Assembly: GCF_900496965.1 (NCBI RefSeq)
Contig: NZ_UFQB01000017.1
Span: 1 to 64,000 of the forward strand
DNA: 64,000 nucleotides
From: Achromobacter agilis
GTDB lineage: Bacteria > Pseudomonadota > Gammaproteobacteria > Burkholderiales > Burkholderiaceae_B
Direction: 5' to 3'
Shown: positions 52,215 through 60,370 of the stretch, in pieces
Numbering within the stretch: position 1 is the first letter of the stretch
Layout: the number at the start of each line of letters is the position of its first letter
Made by a program: the position numbers and the translations under genes
The notes under the pieces: generated by a model
Databases searched by the model: none
What the model saw: only the letters and a program-made list of their open reading frames with translations
Told to the model about the DNA's origin: nothing

Positions 52215-53471
52215 TCAGGCACTGGCGAGAAAACGTTCCGGCCGGAACGCGCGGTGCCGCGCCGTGGCGCCTTCCTCGCACATGAGCTCGCCCAGAATCC
52301 TGGCCGTGCCCGGCGCGGTGCTGAACCCGATGTGCTGATGCCCCAGCGCCAGCCACAGGCCCGGATGGCGCGGCGCCTGGCCGATCATCGGGCGGCTGTC
52401 GGGCAGCGTCGGACGCCGGCCCAGCCAGGCGTGCTCGTCCAGGCGCCGGTCCAGGGGAAAGGCCTCGCGGGCGCGGGCCTCCGCCAGATCGAGCTGTTCG
52501 GGGCGGGCGGGCGCCTCGCACGCGTCCAGTTCCACGCCGGTGGTCAACCGCAGGCCCCGGGCCATGGGCGACAGCACGTAGCCGCCGCCGGTGTCATGCA
52601 CGGGACGCGACAGGCTCGCCCCTTCCAAGCCGCTGTAGTGCATGTGATAGCCCCGCTCGAACGCCAGGGGCAGGTCGATGCCGGCGGTCTTCAGCAAGCT
52701 TTTCGACCATGGCCCCAGGGCCACGACCAGCCGGTCCGCCGACAGCGATGCGGAATCGTGTCCGCCCTGGATCGTCCAGCGCTGGCCGTCGCGGCGGATG
52801 GCGCCGGCAGCCATTTGCGTGAAGGCGCCGCCACGGCGGCGGAACAGATCGGCATAGGCCGCGGTGACTTCGTGCGGATCATCGACCGAATACGAGCCCT
52901 GGATCCACAGCGCGCGGGGGAAGATCGGCGACAGGGCGGGTTCGACCTCGGCCACTTCGGCGGCGTTCAGTGCCTGGGCCGGCACGTCGTATTGCGCGAA
53001 CGTCCGGCGCGCCAATTCGCTGCCGTTCCATGCCTGTTCCGAGCGGTACAGCAGCATCCAGCCGGTATCGCGCAGCCGGTGCAAGGCGCCGGCCTCGCCC
53101 AGCAGGCGCAGGTGCTCGGGCGCGGACACGCGGATCAGGCCGTCCAGCGCCGCCACGGTTTCCCTGAAGACCGAAGGCCGGGCGTTCAGGAGGAAGCGCG
53201 TTGCCCAGCCCAGGTTCTTCGCCAGGTAGTTCCACCGGTACCGGAACTGGACGGTGTCGTTCTTCAAGAGCCGGGGCAGCTGGGCCCACAGGCCGGGGTG
53301 GTTGAAGGGCATGAGCGAACTGCGGGCGATCACGCCGGCGTTGCCCAGCGAGGTTTCGCGCCCGGGCTCCTGCCGGTCGACCAGGGTGACCGACATGCCC
53401 CGGCGCAACAGCTCAAGCGCGCAGCACACACCCACGATGCCCGCACCGAGGACGACGACCTGCTTTCCCAT
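52215..53471 (-). CDS. FAD-dependent D-amino-acid dehydrogenase-like (DadA family)
   Basis: A 418-aa DAO-fold flavoprotein. The dinucleotide motif VVVLGAGIVGVCCALELLRRG is at residues 4-24, followed by TLVDRQEPGRETSLGNAG. The C-terminal domain shows LGRRPTLPDSRPMIGQAPRHPGL and GHQHIGFSTAPGTARILGEL. It oxidises amines or amino acids with transfer of electrons to the quinone pool. The start at 53471 (MGKQVVVLG) is chosen because it lies right at the FAD-binding strand; an upstream ATG at 53552 is unlikely. It is 90 bp downstream of the polyamine-linked genes and may be separate from them. Confidence 0.88.
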   Translation of the reverse strand: MGKQVVVLGAGIVGVCCALELLRRGMSVTLVDRQEPGRETSLGNAGVIARSSLMPFNHPGLWAQLPRLLKNDTVQFRYRWNYLAKNLGWATRFLLNARPSVFRETVAALDGLIRVSAPEHLRLLGEAGALHRLRDTGWMLLYRSEQAWNGSELARRTFAQYDVPAQALNAAEVAEVEPALSPIFPRALWIQGSYSVDDPHEVTAAYADLFRRRGGAFTQMAAGAIRRDGQRWTIQGGHDSASLSADRLVVALGPWSKSLLKTAGIDLPLAFERGYHMHYSGLEGASLSRPVHDTGGGYVLSPMARGLRLTTGVELDACEAPARPEQLDLAEARAREAFPLDRRLDEHAWLGRRPTLPDSRPMIGQAPRHPGLWLALGHQHIGFSTAPGTARILGELMCEEGATARHRAFRPERFLASA

Positions 53472-53561
53472 ACGCTTCCACCCGAGTTTCGCCAAAAGCC
53501 GCCGTGCCGCCGGCGGGGACGCCGAATTGTATTGCAGCGGGCCTTGCGGCACGCGCCGGTA

Positions 53562-55202
53562 TCAGGCCTGCGCAGGCGCCTGCCCGAGGATCCTGCCCGC
53601 CGCCACGACGCCCCACCACGCGGCTTCTTCGAACACGGAATAGCCGGACAAATCCGCATGCGCGAACAGCACGGGGCCGTCCACGTCGCGCAGGGCGGCC
53701 AGGCCCGGGTTGGACAGATAGCCGCATAAGGGCGAGGCCATGGCGTGGCCGCGCACCGTGATCTCCAGCGCCCGCGCGCGCCGCCAGAATTCCTTGCCGT
53801 ACGCGGCGACCAGGTCGGCGGCGGCTTCCGCGCGCAGCGCGTCGGGGCTGGCGGCGGCGAGCCAGTCGCGCGCGGCCCGCGGCGTCTGTCCGCTCAACGC
53901 GTGATAGGCCGTGAAGACGCTGCGCGGCGACGGGGCCACGCGCAGCAGTTGGTGCGTGGACACGACATAGCCCAGCGCCCGTCCGCCGTAGACCACGTTG
54001 TCCCAGGACAGCGGCTCGCCGGGGGCCTCGGCGGGATAGCCGTCCATGATGAAGTTCGACACCATCCAGGGCGCGTGCGAGGACGCGTGCACGGCCGGGT
54101 CGTAGCCGTAGGCGCGGATGTCGGGCAGGATGCGCTGGGCCACGAACAGCGGCATCGCGCATACCGTGCGGCGGGTCTGCACGGTGTAGGCGGCGGGCGC
54201 GGGGCCGGGCGCAAGGCAGGTGACCAGGGGGCCGGCGGCCGTGTCCTGGACCCGCAAGGCGGTGCCGGCGACCAGCCAGCCGGCATGGCCGAGCTTGCGT
54301 GTGATGGCGTCGCGCATGCGGTCGGCCAGCACGGACAGGCCGCCGGGCCAGGTCAGCACCGCGCCTTCGCCGGCGTTCGCGGCGTGCCCGTCGCGGCTGG
54401 CGAAATAGTGCAGGCCGGCCCAGGCCGACACCACGTCGTACCGCGCGCCGTAGTCGTCGCGGCAGCAATAGTCCAGGTACCAGTGCAGCGCCGCGGAAGA
54501 ATAGCCTTCGCGCTCCAGCCACTGCTTGAACGTGAGGGCGTCCAGCGCGCGCCAGGCGGGATCGCGGGACGACAGCGCCAGCGGAATGCTGAAGACCTTG
54601 CGGCCGTCGCTGCCGGTCTCGGTGCGCAGGCGTTCCACCAGGGCAAGGAAACGGCGGTGCTGGGCCAGTTCCGCCTCGGGCAGGCCGGCCATGGGCAGCA
54701 GGCCGTCTTCCCAGCGGCCATCGCGCAGCAGCCGTTCCTGCGGCGAATGCGCCAGCACGGCCTCGTCGTAGTACGGACGGAGCTCGCCCGCGCCGCTTTC
54801 GATGATGCCGAAGTCGGCCAGCATCTCGCGCACGTGCGAAGACGCGAGCGACGGCAACGGCAGGTAATGGGCCCCCAGGGGATAGTCCAGGCCGTCGCGC
54901 CGGCCCGCGGCCGCGTTGCCGCCGAACTCGGGGCCCTGCACCACGATGAAGTCCGTGTAGCCTTCGCGCGCCAGCTTCCAAGCGCAGGACAGGCCGGCGA
55001 CGCCGGAGCCCAGGATCGCCACGCCATGCTGGCGGCTTGCCGTGGGCGGCGGCCAGGGTGCGCCGTCGCGCAGGGCGTGGCCGGCCTGCATGCCGGGATA
55101 GCGGACGTCCGGCGTGGTTTCGACGATGCGCGATCGCCAGTAGCCGGCGGTGCCGGCGGCGGCGGCCGTGGCCGCGCCCAACAGGAAGCTGCGGCGGCGC
55201 AT
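53562..55202 (-). CDS. Tat-exported FAD/NAD(P)-binding oxidoreductase (amine oxidase-like)
   Basis: A 546-aa flavoprotein. A twin-arginine signal (MRRRSFLLGAATAAAAGTAG) suggests export of the folded enzyme to the periplasm. The FAD motif VAILGSGVAGLSCAWKLAREG is near residue 45. The middle part (YLDYCCRDDYGARYDVVSAWAGLHYFASR) is Tyr/Trp-rich, and the C terminus (DGPVLFAHADLSGYSVFEEA) closes the FAD site. Its start overlaps the stop of the membrane spermidine synthase by one base (TGATG), so the two are coupled. An oxidation of an aminopropylated product or polyamine is a plausible but unproven role. Confidence 0.82.
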   Translation of the reverse strand: MRRRSFLLGAATAAAAGTAGYWRSRIVETTPDVRYPGMQAGHALRDGAPWPPPTASRQHGVAILGSGVAGLSCAWKLAREGYTDFIVVQGPEFGGNAAAGRRDGLDYPLGAHYLPLPSLASSHVREMLADFGIIESGAGELRPYYDEAVLAHSPQERLLRDGRWEDGLLPMAGLPEAELAQHRRFLALVERLRTETGSDGRKVFSIPLALSSRDPAWRALDALTFKQWLEREGYSSAALHWYLDYCCRDDYGARYDVVSAWAGLHYFASRDGHAANAGEGAVLTWPGGLSVLADRMRDAITRKLGHAGWLVAGTALRVQDTAAGPLVTCLAPGPAPAAYTVQTRRTVCAMPLFVAQRILPDIRAYGYDPAVHASSHAPWMVSNFIMDGYPAEAPGEPLSWDNVVYGGRALGYVVSTHQLLRVAPSPRSVFTAYHALSGQTPRAARDWLAAASPDALRAEAAADLVAAYGKEFWRRARALEITVRGHAMASPLCGYLSNPGLAALRDVDGPVLFAHADLSGYSVFEEAAWWGVVAAGRILGQAPAQA

Positions 55203-56713
55203 CAGCGGATGACCTGGCGCCAGTCCTCGTCGAAGTAACGCACGAGCGACTGCTCATTCAAGCGGTTGGGCGGCATCGCGAGCGCCGGCATGTCGGCCGG
55301 GAAATGGAACAGCTCGCGCGTCGTGACGGGATCCAGGTAGCGCGTGGCCACGGTGATGCTCTCCGGCGGCGCGTAGTCCTTGCGCTTGCCGGCCAGGATG
55401 AAGCCCCAGTCGCCGAAGGAGGGCACGTAGACGTGGTACGGCCAGGTGTTCAGGCCGGCCTCCTTCAGGGTGGCGTCCACGCTCCAGAACGAGCGCGGCG
55501 CGAAGTAGGGCGAGGTGGACTGGACCACCAGGTACCCGTTCTCGGCCAGGTGGCGCGCCATCAGGTGGTAGACGGGCACCGAGTACAGGCGGCCGAGGCC
55601 GAAATTGGACGGGTCTGGAAAGTCCACCACGATGAAGTCGTAGACTTCGGCGTGGGTTTCCAGCCAGCGGCCGGCATCGTCGTTGATGACCTTGACCCGC
55701 GGATCCTTCAGCGACCCTTCGTTCAGCCGGGTCAGCGGCTCGGAGCGCGAGAACAGCCCCGTCATGGCGGGGTCCAGGTCCACCAGCGTCACGTGCTCGA
55801 CATGCTTGTACTTGAGGATCTCGCGCACGGCCAGGCCGTCGCCGCCACCCAGCACCAGCACGTTGCGCGCCCAGGGCAGGGCCTGCAGTCCGGGGTGCAC
55901 CAGGGACTCGTGGTAACGGTGCTCGTCGCGCGACGAGAACTGCAGGTTGCCGTTGATGTACAGGCGCAGGTCGTCGTGCCAGCGCGTGACCACCAGGCGC
56001 TGGTAGGGCGTGGTTTCCGCATGCACGACCTCGTCGCCGTAGAGGCCTTTCTCGGCCCAGGCCGTCATGTTGCCGGAATACAGGAAGCCCAGGCCCAGGA
56101 ACCCGATCACCACGCAGGCGCGGACGGCGCGTTCACCGGGCCGGCGGACCTCGGCGCGGAACAGCCAGGTGGTCCAGAGGGCCACGCTCGCGTTCAGCAT
56201 GCCGAACAGAAAGCCGGTGCGCAGCAGCCCCAGCTTGGGCGCGAGCAGCAAGGGAAACACCAGCGATACGGCAAGCGCGCCCAGGTAGTCGAAGGTCAGC
56301 ACGCGGCTGACGATTTCCCGGAACTCGGCCTTGCGCTGGTTGAATACGCGCATCACCAGCGGAATCTCCATGCCGACCATCAGGCCGATGATGAAGACGC
56401 CGACGTACAAGGCGGCGCGGAACGGCGCGGACAGCCACGCGAAGACGAGGAACAGCACGGCGGCCGATACGCCGCCCAGCAGCGCGACCAGCAGCTCCAC
56501 GTCGATAAATCGATTCAAAACGTCTTCGTCTTTTACATATTTTGACAACCATGAGCCGATGCCCATGGCGAACAGATAGCAGCCGATGACGGAAGAGAAC
56601 TGGAGGATGGAATCCCCAAGCAAATAGCTGGCGAGCGCGCTGCTGATGAGCTCATAGCCCAGGCCGCAGGAGGCGACGATCAATACCGAGAGGATGAGAA
56701 CGCGGTCGCGCAT
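55202..56713 (-). CDS. Membrane-embedded spermidine synthase-like protein
   Basis: A 503-aa fusion. The N-terminal half has about seven hydrophobic segments (from VLILSVLIVASCGLGYELIS). The C-terminal half is a polyamine aminopropyltransferase domain: YQRLVVTRW, LYINGNLQFSSRDEHRYHESLVHP, the AdoMet loop VLVLGGGDGLAVREILKY, VDLDPAM and YDFIVVDFPDPSN. The key Asp/Tyr residues for decarboxylated-AdoMet binding appear in place. The extended frame to 56839 lacks support; 56713 is the likely start. It is divergent from the DUF350...speD operon. SpeD in that operon would supply decarboxylated AdoMet, and the acceptor amine may be a lipid or a membrane-bound substrate. Confidence 0.88.
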   Translation of the reverse strand: MRDRVLILSVLIVASCGLGYELISSALASYLLGDSILQFSSVIGCYLFAMGIGSWLSKYVKDEDVLNRFIDVELLVALLGGVSAAVLFLVFAWLSAPFRAALYVGVFIIGLMVGMEIPLVMRVFNQRKAEFREIVSRVLTFDYLGALAVSLVFPLLLAPKLGLLRTGFLFGMLNASVALWTTWLFRAEVRRPGERAVRACVVIGFLGLGFLYSGNMTAWAEKGLYGDEVVHAETTPYQRLVVTRWHDDLRLYINGNLQFSSRDEHRYHESLVHPGLQALPWARNVLVLGGGDGLAVREILKYKHVEHVTLVDLDPAMTGLFSRSEPLTRLNEGSLKDPRVKVINDDAGRWLETHAEVYDFIVVDFPDPSNFGLGRLYSVPVYHLMARHLAENGYLVVQSTSPYFAPRSFWSVDATLKEAGLNTWPYHVYVPSFGDWGFILAGKRKDYAPPESITVATRYLDPVTTRELFHFPADMPALAMPPNRLNEQSLVRYFDEDWRQVIR

Positions 56714-56739
56714 GAGGTGTCCGACACGAAAAATGCGTT

Positions 56740-56771
56740 CGCAGTATATCGAAGCCCGCGTATATACTGCG
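56740..56771. promoter_or_regulatory. Symmetric divergent promoter, CGCAGTATAT-N12-ATATACTGCG
   Basis: A perfect 10-bp inverted repeat with a 12-nt centre fills the 77-bp gap between the two polyamine-linked operons. Each arm contains TATACT on the strand of one operon (56763-56768 on plus; the mirror at 56748-56743 on minus). These are good -10 boxes for both directions, so each arm may also act as the other promoter's upstream element. Confidence 0.6.
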
Positions 56772-56790
56772 CGCAATTGGGAGGCTGGCA

Positions 56791-57189
56791 ATGGGAGAAG
56801 CAATGCATCCGGCGGTGACCTATCTGATTTATATGGCATCGGCGCTCGCCATGCTGGGCGTTTTCACCGGGGTCTATACGGCCGTTACGCGCTATCGGGA
56901 ATTCGAACTCATCCGCGAAGGCAATATCGCCGCCGTGCTCTCTTATGGCGGCGCGCTCGTGGGCTTCAGCTTCACGCTGTGCGCCAGTATCGCCATCCAT
57001 GCGAGCTTCGTCATGTTCCTGGTATGGGGCATTGCCGCCATGCTGGTCCAGATCGTCGTGTACGTGGTGGTGGCGCGGTGCATCCGCGGCATGAACGACG
57101 CCATCGAGGAAAACAATATCGCCATGGGCGGGCTGATCGGTTCGATTTCGATCGCCGCCGGCATCGTCAACGCCGCCTGCCTGACCTGA
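56791..57189 (+). CDS. DUF350 family membrane protein
   Basis: A 132-aa inner-membrane protein with four hydrophobic segments arranged as two DUF350 repeats (about residues 10-65 and 75-130). TRYREFELIREGNIAAVLSYGGALVGF and MNDAIEENNIAMGGLIGSISIAAGIVNAACLT share the NIA(x)G-type core. DUF350 proteins (YjfL in E. coli) travel with PspA/SPFH-type membrane scaffolds and polyamine-conjugating enzymes; their activity is unknown. GGGAGG precedes the ATG; MHPAVTYL at 56803 is an alternative start. Confidence 0.88.
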   Translation: MGEAMHPAVTYLIYMASALAMLGVFTGVYTAVTRYREFELIREGNIAAVLSYGGALVGFSFTLCASIAIHASFVMFLVWGIAAMLVQIVVYVVVARCIRGMNDAIEENNIAMGGLIGSISIAAGIVNAACLT

Positions 57190-57232
57190 TCCAGGCAGGC
57201 GCGCCGACTCCGACCCGACAGGAGGACTTTCC

Positions 57233-58267
57233 ATGAGTCTCGGTTCATTCATCCGCAAGCAGTTCATCGACATCCTGCAATGGAACGAGGATCGCGACGG
57301 CGTGCTCGCCTGGCGCCATCCGATGCAGGATTTCGAAATCCAGTACGGCGCGAGCCTGACCGTGCGCGAATCGCAGATGGCGGTCTTCGTCAACGAAGGC
57401 AAGGTGGCCGACGTGTTTGGCCCCGGCATGTACAAGCTGACGACGCAGACCCTGCCGATCCTGACCTACCTGAAGAACTGGGACAAGCTGTTCGAATCCC
57501 CCTTCAAGTCGGACGTGATCTTCTTCAGCACCCGCCTGCAGCTGGGGCGGCGCTGGGGCACGGCGCAGCCGGTCACGCTGCGCGACAGCGAGTTCGGCAT
57601 GGTGCGCCTGCGCGCGTTCGGCGTGTACTCGTACCAGATCTCCGATCCCGGCAAGTTCTACCGCGAGATCAGCGGCACGCGCGACGAATACACCGTCGAC
57701 GACCTGGAAGCGCAGCTGCGCAACATGGTGGTCGCGGCCATGACCACCGCGCTGGGCAGCTCCAAGGTGCCGTTTCTGGACATCGCCGGCAACCAGGGGC
57801 TGATGTCGCAAAGCATCGGCGAGCAGCTGGCGCCGGTGTTCGACCGCTACGGCGTCAAGCTGGACAATTTCACGGTCGAGAACGTTTCGCTGCCGGAAGA
57901 GCTGCAGAAGGCGCTGGATACGCGGATTTCGATGGGCATGGCTGGCGACCTGGGCAAGTTCACCCAGTACCAGACCGCCACCTCGATCCCGCTGGCGGCG
58001 CAGAACGAAGGCGGCATCGCCGGCATCGGCGCGGGCCTGGCGGCCGGCGCGGCGCTGGGCCAGACCATGGCGCAAGGCCTGGGCGCGGCCCAGGGGCAGC
58101 CGCCGCAGCAGGCCTCGCAGCAAGCGCCGCAGCAGGCCCCGGCCGCCGCTGGCGCGGATCCGGTACAACGCCTGCAGCAGCTCAAGGACTTGCTGGACAA
58201 GGGGCTGATCACGGCCGCGGACTACGATTCGGCCAAGGCCGAAGTGCTGAAGCAGCTTACCCACTAG
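57233..58267 (+). CDS. SPFH-domain protein with C-terminal SHOCT motif
   Basis: A 344-aa protein. The SPFH/band-7 domain occupies about residues 30-245 (REFIDIL-type N terminus, VFVNEGKVADVFGPGMYKLTTQTLPIL, then the long helical GMAGDLGKFTQYQTA). A Gly/Gln/Pro-rich linker and a short SHOCT-type C terminus (DPVQRLQQLKDLLDKGLITAADYDSAKAEVLKQL) follow. SPFH proteins form ring scaffolds on membranes. CAGGAGG precedes the ATG. It sits between DUF350 and DUF4178 genes, a conserved neighbourhood for such scaffolds. Confidence 0.9.
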   Translation: MSLGSFIRKQFIDILQWNEDRDGVLAWRHPMQDFEIQYGASLTVRESQMAVFVNEGKVADVFGPGMYKLTTQTLPILTYLKNWDKLFESPFKSDVIFFSTRLQLGRRWGTAQPVTLRDSEFGMVRLRAFGVYSYQISDPGKFYREISGTRDEYTVDDLEAQLRNMVVAAMTTALGSSKVPFLDIAGNQGLMSQSIGEQLAPVFDRYGVKLDNFTVENVSLPEELQKALDTRISMGMAGDLGKFTQYQTATSIPLAAQNEGGIAGIGAGLAAGAALGQTMAQGLGAAQGQPPQQASQQAPQQAPAAAGADPVQRLQQLKDLLDKGLITAADYDSAKAEVLKQLTH

Positions 58268-58282
58268 CGTGAACAGGTCCTA

Positions 58283-59752
58283 ATGCAACAGGTTCTGTGC
58301 CCGCAGTGCGGCGCCCCAGTCAAGTTCACGTCCACCGCTTCGGTCATGGCGGTCTGCGGCGCCTGCCGCAGCACCTTGCTGAAGGATGCCGAGTCGGTCA
58401 AGCGCATCGGCGAAATGGCCGACGTCCTGGAGGATTACTCGCCCCTGTGCCTGGGCGCGGCCGGCAAGCATGAGGGCAAGCGCTTCGACGTGATCGGCCG
58501 CATCCAGCTGCGCTACGGGGAAGGCTTCTGGAACGAGTGGTACCTGTGGTTCGAGGACGGCTCCGACGGCTGGTTGTCGGACGCGTCGGGCCAGTATGCC
58601 GTGACCCGGCGGCGCAAGGTGAAGGCCGCGCAGGGCCTGCCGGCGTTCGAGGACATCGCGCCGGGCGACGAGCTGAAGCTGGACGGCCAGCGCTTCACGG
58701 CCGCCGACGTGCGGGCCTGCGACGCGGGCGGGGCGCAAGGCGAATTGCCGTTCGTGCCGGGCGAGGGCTGGCAGGCCAAGGTGGCGGACTTCCGCAGCCT
58801 GGACGCCTTCCTGACGCTGGACTTTTCCGACGGGCCCGAGCCCGAGCTCTATATCGGCAAGGCGTTCGAGCTGTCGGCCATGCAGGCCGGCTCGCTGCGC
58901 ACCCACGAGCAAGTAGAGGAAACCGCCGGCCGTTTCCGCGGCCAGATCAAGGCGCTGGACTGCCCGAATTGCGGCGGCCCGATCAGTTTCGTGGCCGCCA
59001 TGGCCACTCAGGTCGTCTGCCCGTCGTGCTCGGCGGCCGTCGATTGTTCGGGCCCCACCGCCGAAGTCATCGAAAAGGCCCGCAAGGTCAAGGCGATCAA
59101 GACCACGCTGCCGCTGGGCGCGCAGGCCACGATCGACGGCGCGTCCTATACCCTCATCGGCCTGATGAAATGCGCCGACCCGGATCCCGAAGAGCCCTCG
59201 GACTGGATCGAGTACCTGCTGTTCAATCCGGCCAAGGGCTTCATCTGGCTGGTGGAAACGGACGAGGGCTGGGAGCGCGTGCAGGTCTGCGATACCTGGC
59301 CCAGCCATAACAACGCGACCAGCGTGCGCTGGCGTTCCAAGCTGTACCACAAGCTGTACGACTACACCTCGCGGGTCGAGCTGGCGCTGGGCGCCTTCAA
59401 CTGGCGGGTGAAGGTGGGCGACAGCACCAAGATCACGGACTACAAGGCCGGCAATCTGAAGCTGACCCGCGAATTGAGCGAGTCGGAACTGGGCTGGTCG
59501 GCCTCCGGCCCCGTGGCGCCGGCGCAACTGGCCGAATGGTTCGGCGATCCAGAACTGGCCAAGCAGAAGGCCATGCCCCTGGGCGGCAAGAGCGGCGGTT
59601 ATCGCAAATGGGCCTGGACGGCGATGATCGCGCTGGGCTTCCTGAACCTGGGCAATATTTTCAGCGGACGCTTCTTGCCCATCCTGATCGGTCTGGCGTT
59701 TCTCTGGTTCCCCGCCACGCTGGCGGACAAACTTTCCGGCAAGGACGAATAG
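58283..59752 (+). CDS. DUF4178 protein with two zinc ribbons and a C-terminal membrane segment
   Basis: A 489-aa protein. It has two zinc ribbons, CPQCG...CGAC (about residues 6-27) and CPNCGG...CPSC (about 230-252). Each is followed by a DUF4178 beta-domain (GRIQLRYGEGFWNEWYLWFEDG; YTLIGLMKCADPD...WIEYLLFNPAKGF). The hydrophobic stretch MIALGFLNLGNIFSGRFLPILIG ends the protein. It appears to be a tandem duplication. It is an unassigned partner of SPFH and SpeD in this operon. No strong Shine-Dalgarno is seen; the start follows the SPFH stop by 15 bp. Confidence 0.87.
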   Translation: MQQVLCPQCGAPVKFTSTASVMAVCGACRSTLLKDAESVKRIGEMADVLEDYSPLCLGAAGKHEGKRFDVIGRIQLRYGEGFWNEWYLWFEDGSDGWLSDASGQYAVTRRRKVKAAQGLPAFEDIAPGDELKLDGQRFTAADVRACDAGGAQGELPFVPGEGWQAKVADFRSLDAFLTLDFSDGPEPELYIGKAFELSAMQAGSLRTHEQVEETAGRFRGQIKALDCPNCGGPISFVAAMATQVVCPSCSAAVDCSGPTAEVIEKARKVKAIKTTLPLGAQATIDGASYTLIGLMKCADPDPEEPSDWIEYLLFNPAKGFIWLVETDEGWERVQVCDTWPSHNNATSVRWRSKLYHKLYDYTSRVELALGAFNWRVKVGDSTKITDYKAGNLKLTRELSESELGWSASGPVAPAQLAEWFGDPELAKQKAMPLGGKSGGYRKWAWTAMIALGFLNLGNIFSGRFLPILIGLAFLWFPATLADKLSGKDE

Positions 59753-59756
59753 CGAG

Positions 59757-59906
59757 ATGGGCAAGATCCTGTATGCCATCTATGCAGTGGTGGTCGTGCT
59801 GACCGCGACGAGCGCAAGTTCGACCGGCTACAGCAGCGGAAGCGGCGGCAGCTGGGGCGGCAGTTCCGGCAGTTCGGGCTGGTCCTCGGGCGGATCCCAC
59901 AAGTGA
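59757..59906 (+). CDS. 49-aa Gly/Ser-rich peptide with hydrophobic N terminus
   Basis: A short gene: MGKILYAIYAVVVVLTATSA is a signal-anchor-like segment, followed by 29 residues made almost entirely of Gly, Ser, Trp and Tyr. It starts 4 bp after the DUF4178 stop with CGAGATGG context, and its stop overlaps the speD GTG (GTGA). Tight packing on both sides supports a real gene. The tail could be a substrate for modification or a membrane-attached linker; no homologue family is known to me. Confidence 0.75.
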   Translation: MGKILYAIYAVVVVLTATSASSTGYSSGSGGSWGGSSGSSGWSSGGSHK

Positions 59907-60253
59907 CGCTGCACGCAACACCCGGCCGCCACGTGCTGGCCGACTTCCGTGGCGTGCAGGCCAGCCGCCTGACGGATCCGCAGGCGCTGGAACGCCAGTT
60001 GATCGAGGCGGCGCAGGCTGCCGGCGCGCGCGTGCTGAGTGCCCATTTCCACCATTTCGGCGCTGGCGCCGGCGTCACCGGCGTCGTCATGCTGAGCGAA
60101 TCCCACATCAGCATCCATTCCTGGCCCGAGCACCGCTTCGCGGCCCTGGATATCTTCATGTGCGGCACGGCCCGGCCGGAACTCGCGCTGGCGCATCTGC
60201 AGGCGCAATTGGCGCCGGAATCGGTGCACGTCACCACGGTGGCGCGCGGCTGA
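59903..60253 (+). CDS. speD: S-adenosylmethionine decarboxylase proenzyme SpeD
   Basis: A 116-aa class 1B AdoMet decarboxylase, the small bacterial form. The self-cleavage site is Glu66-Ser67 in SESHISIHSWPE; Ser67 becomes the pyruvoyl cofactor. His72 and Cys87 match the catalytic pair of the Thermotoga enzyme with a constant +4 offset. The GTG at 59903 overlaps the preceding stop codon. It supplies decarboxylated AdoMet, the aminopropyl donor, presumably for the membrane-embedded synthase encoded across the divergent promoter. Confidence 0.95.
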   Translation: MTLHATPGRHVLADFRGVQASRLTDPQALERQLIEAAQAAGARVLSAHFHHFGAGAGVTGVVMLSESHISIHSWPEHRFAALDIFMCGTARPELALAHLQAQLAPESVHVTTVARG

Positions 60254-60313
60254 GGGCCGCCGACGCTTCTTCTTGATCTGGCGCAATCTCCCCGGCCAAA
60301 CTGCATTGACGAG

Positions 60314-60337
60314 CGTTATATACCTGGATATATTTCG
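60314..60337. promoter_or_regulatory. ModE-binding site upstream of modA
   Basis: CGTTATATA-N6-TATATTTCG: the left half is perfect, and the right half differs at two bases from the dyad TATATAACG. It has the 24-bp length and layout of ModE boxes and ends 33 bp before modA. A full modE gene is present at 62565-63359. Molybdate-bound ModE is expected to repress modABC here. Confidence 0.8.
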
Positions 60338-60370
60338 TTGCCAACACAGCGATTCCGCAGGGAGAAAAAC

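Noticed and set aside
51990-52285. Short open frames with repeated VSDT/GVRH words
   Set aside because: They arise from translating the palindromic repeat copies, not from genes.
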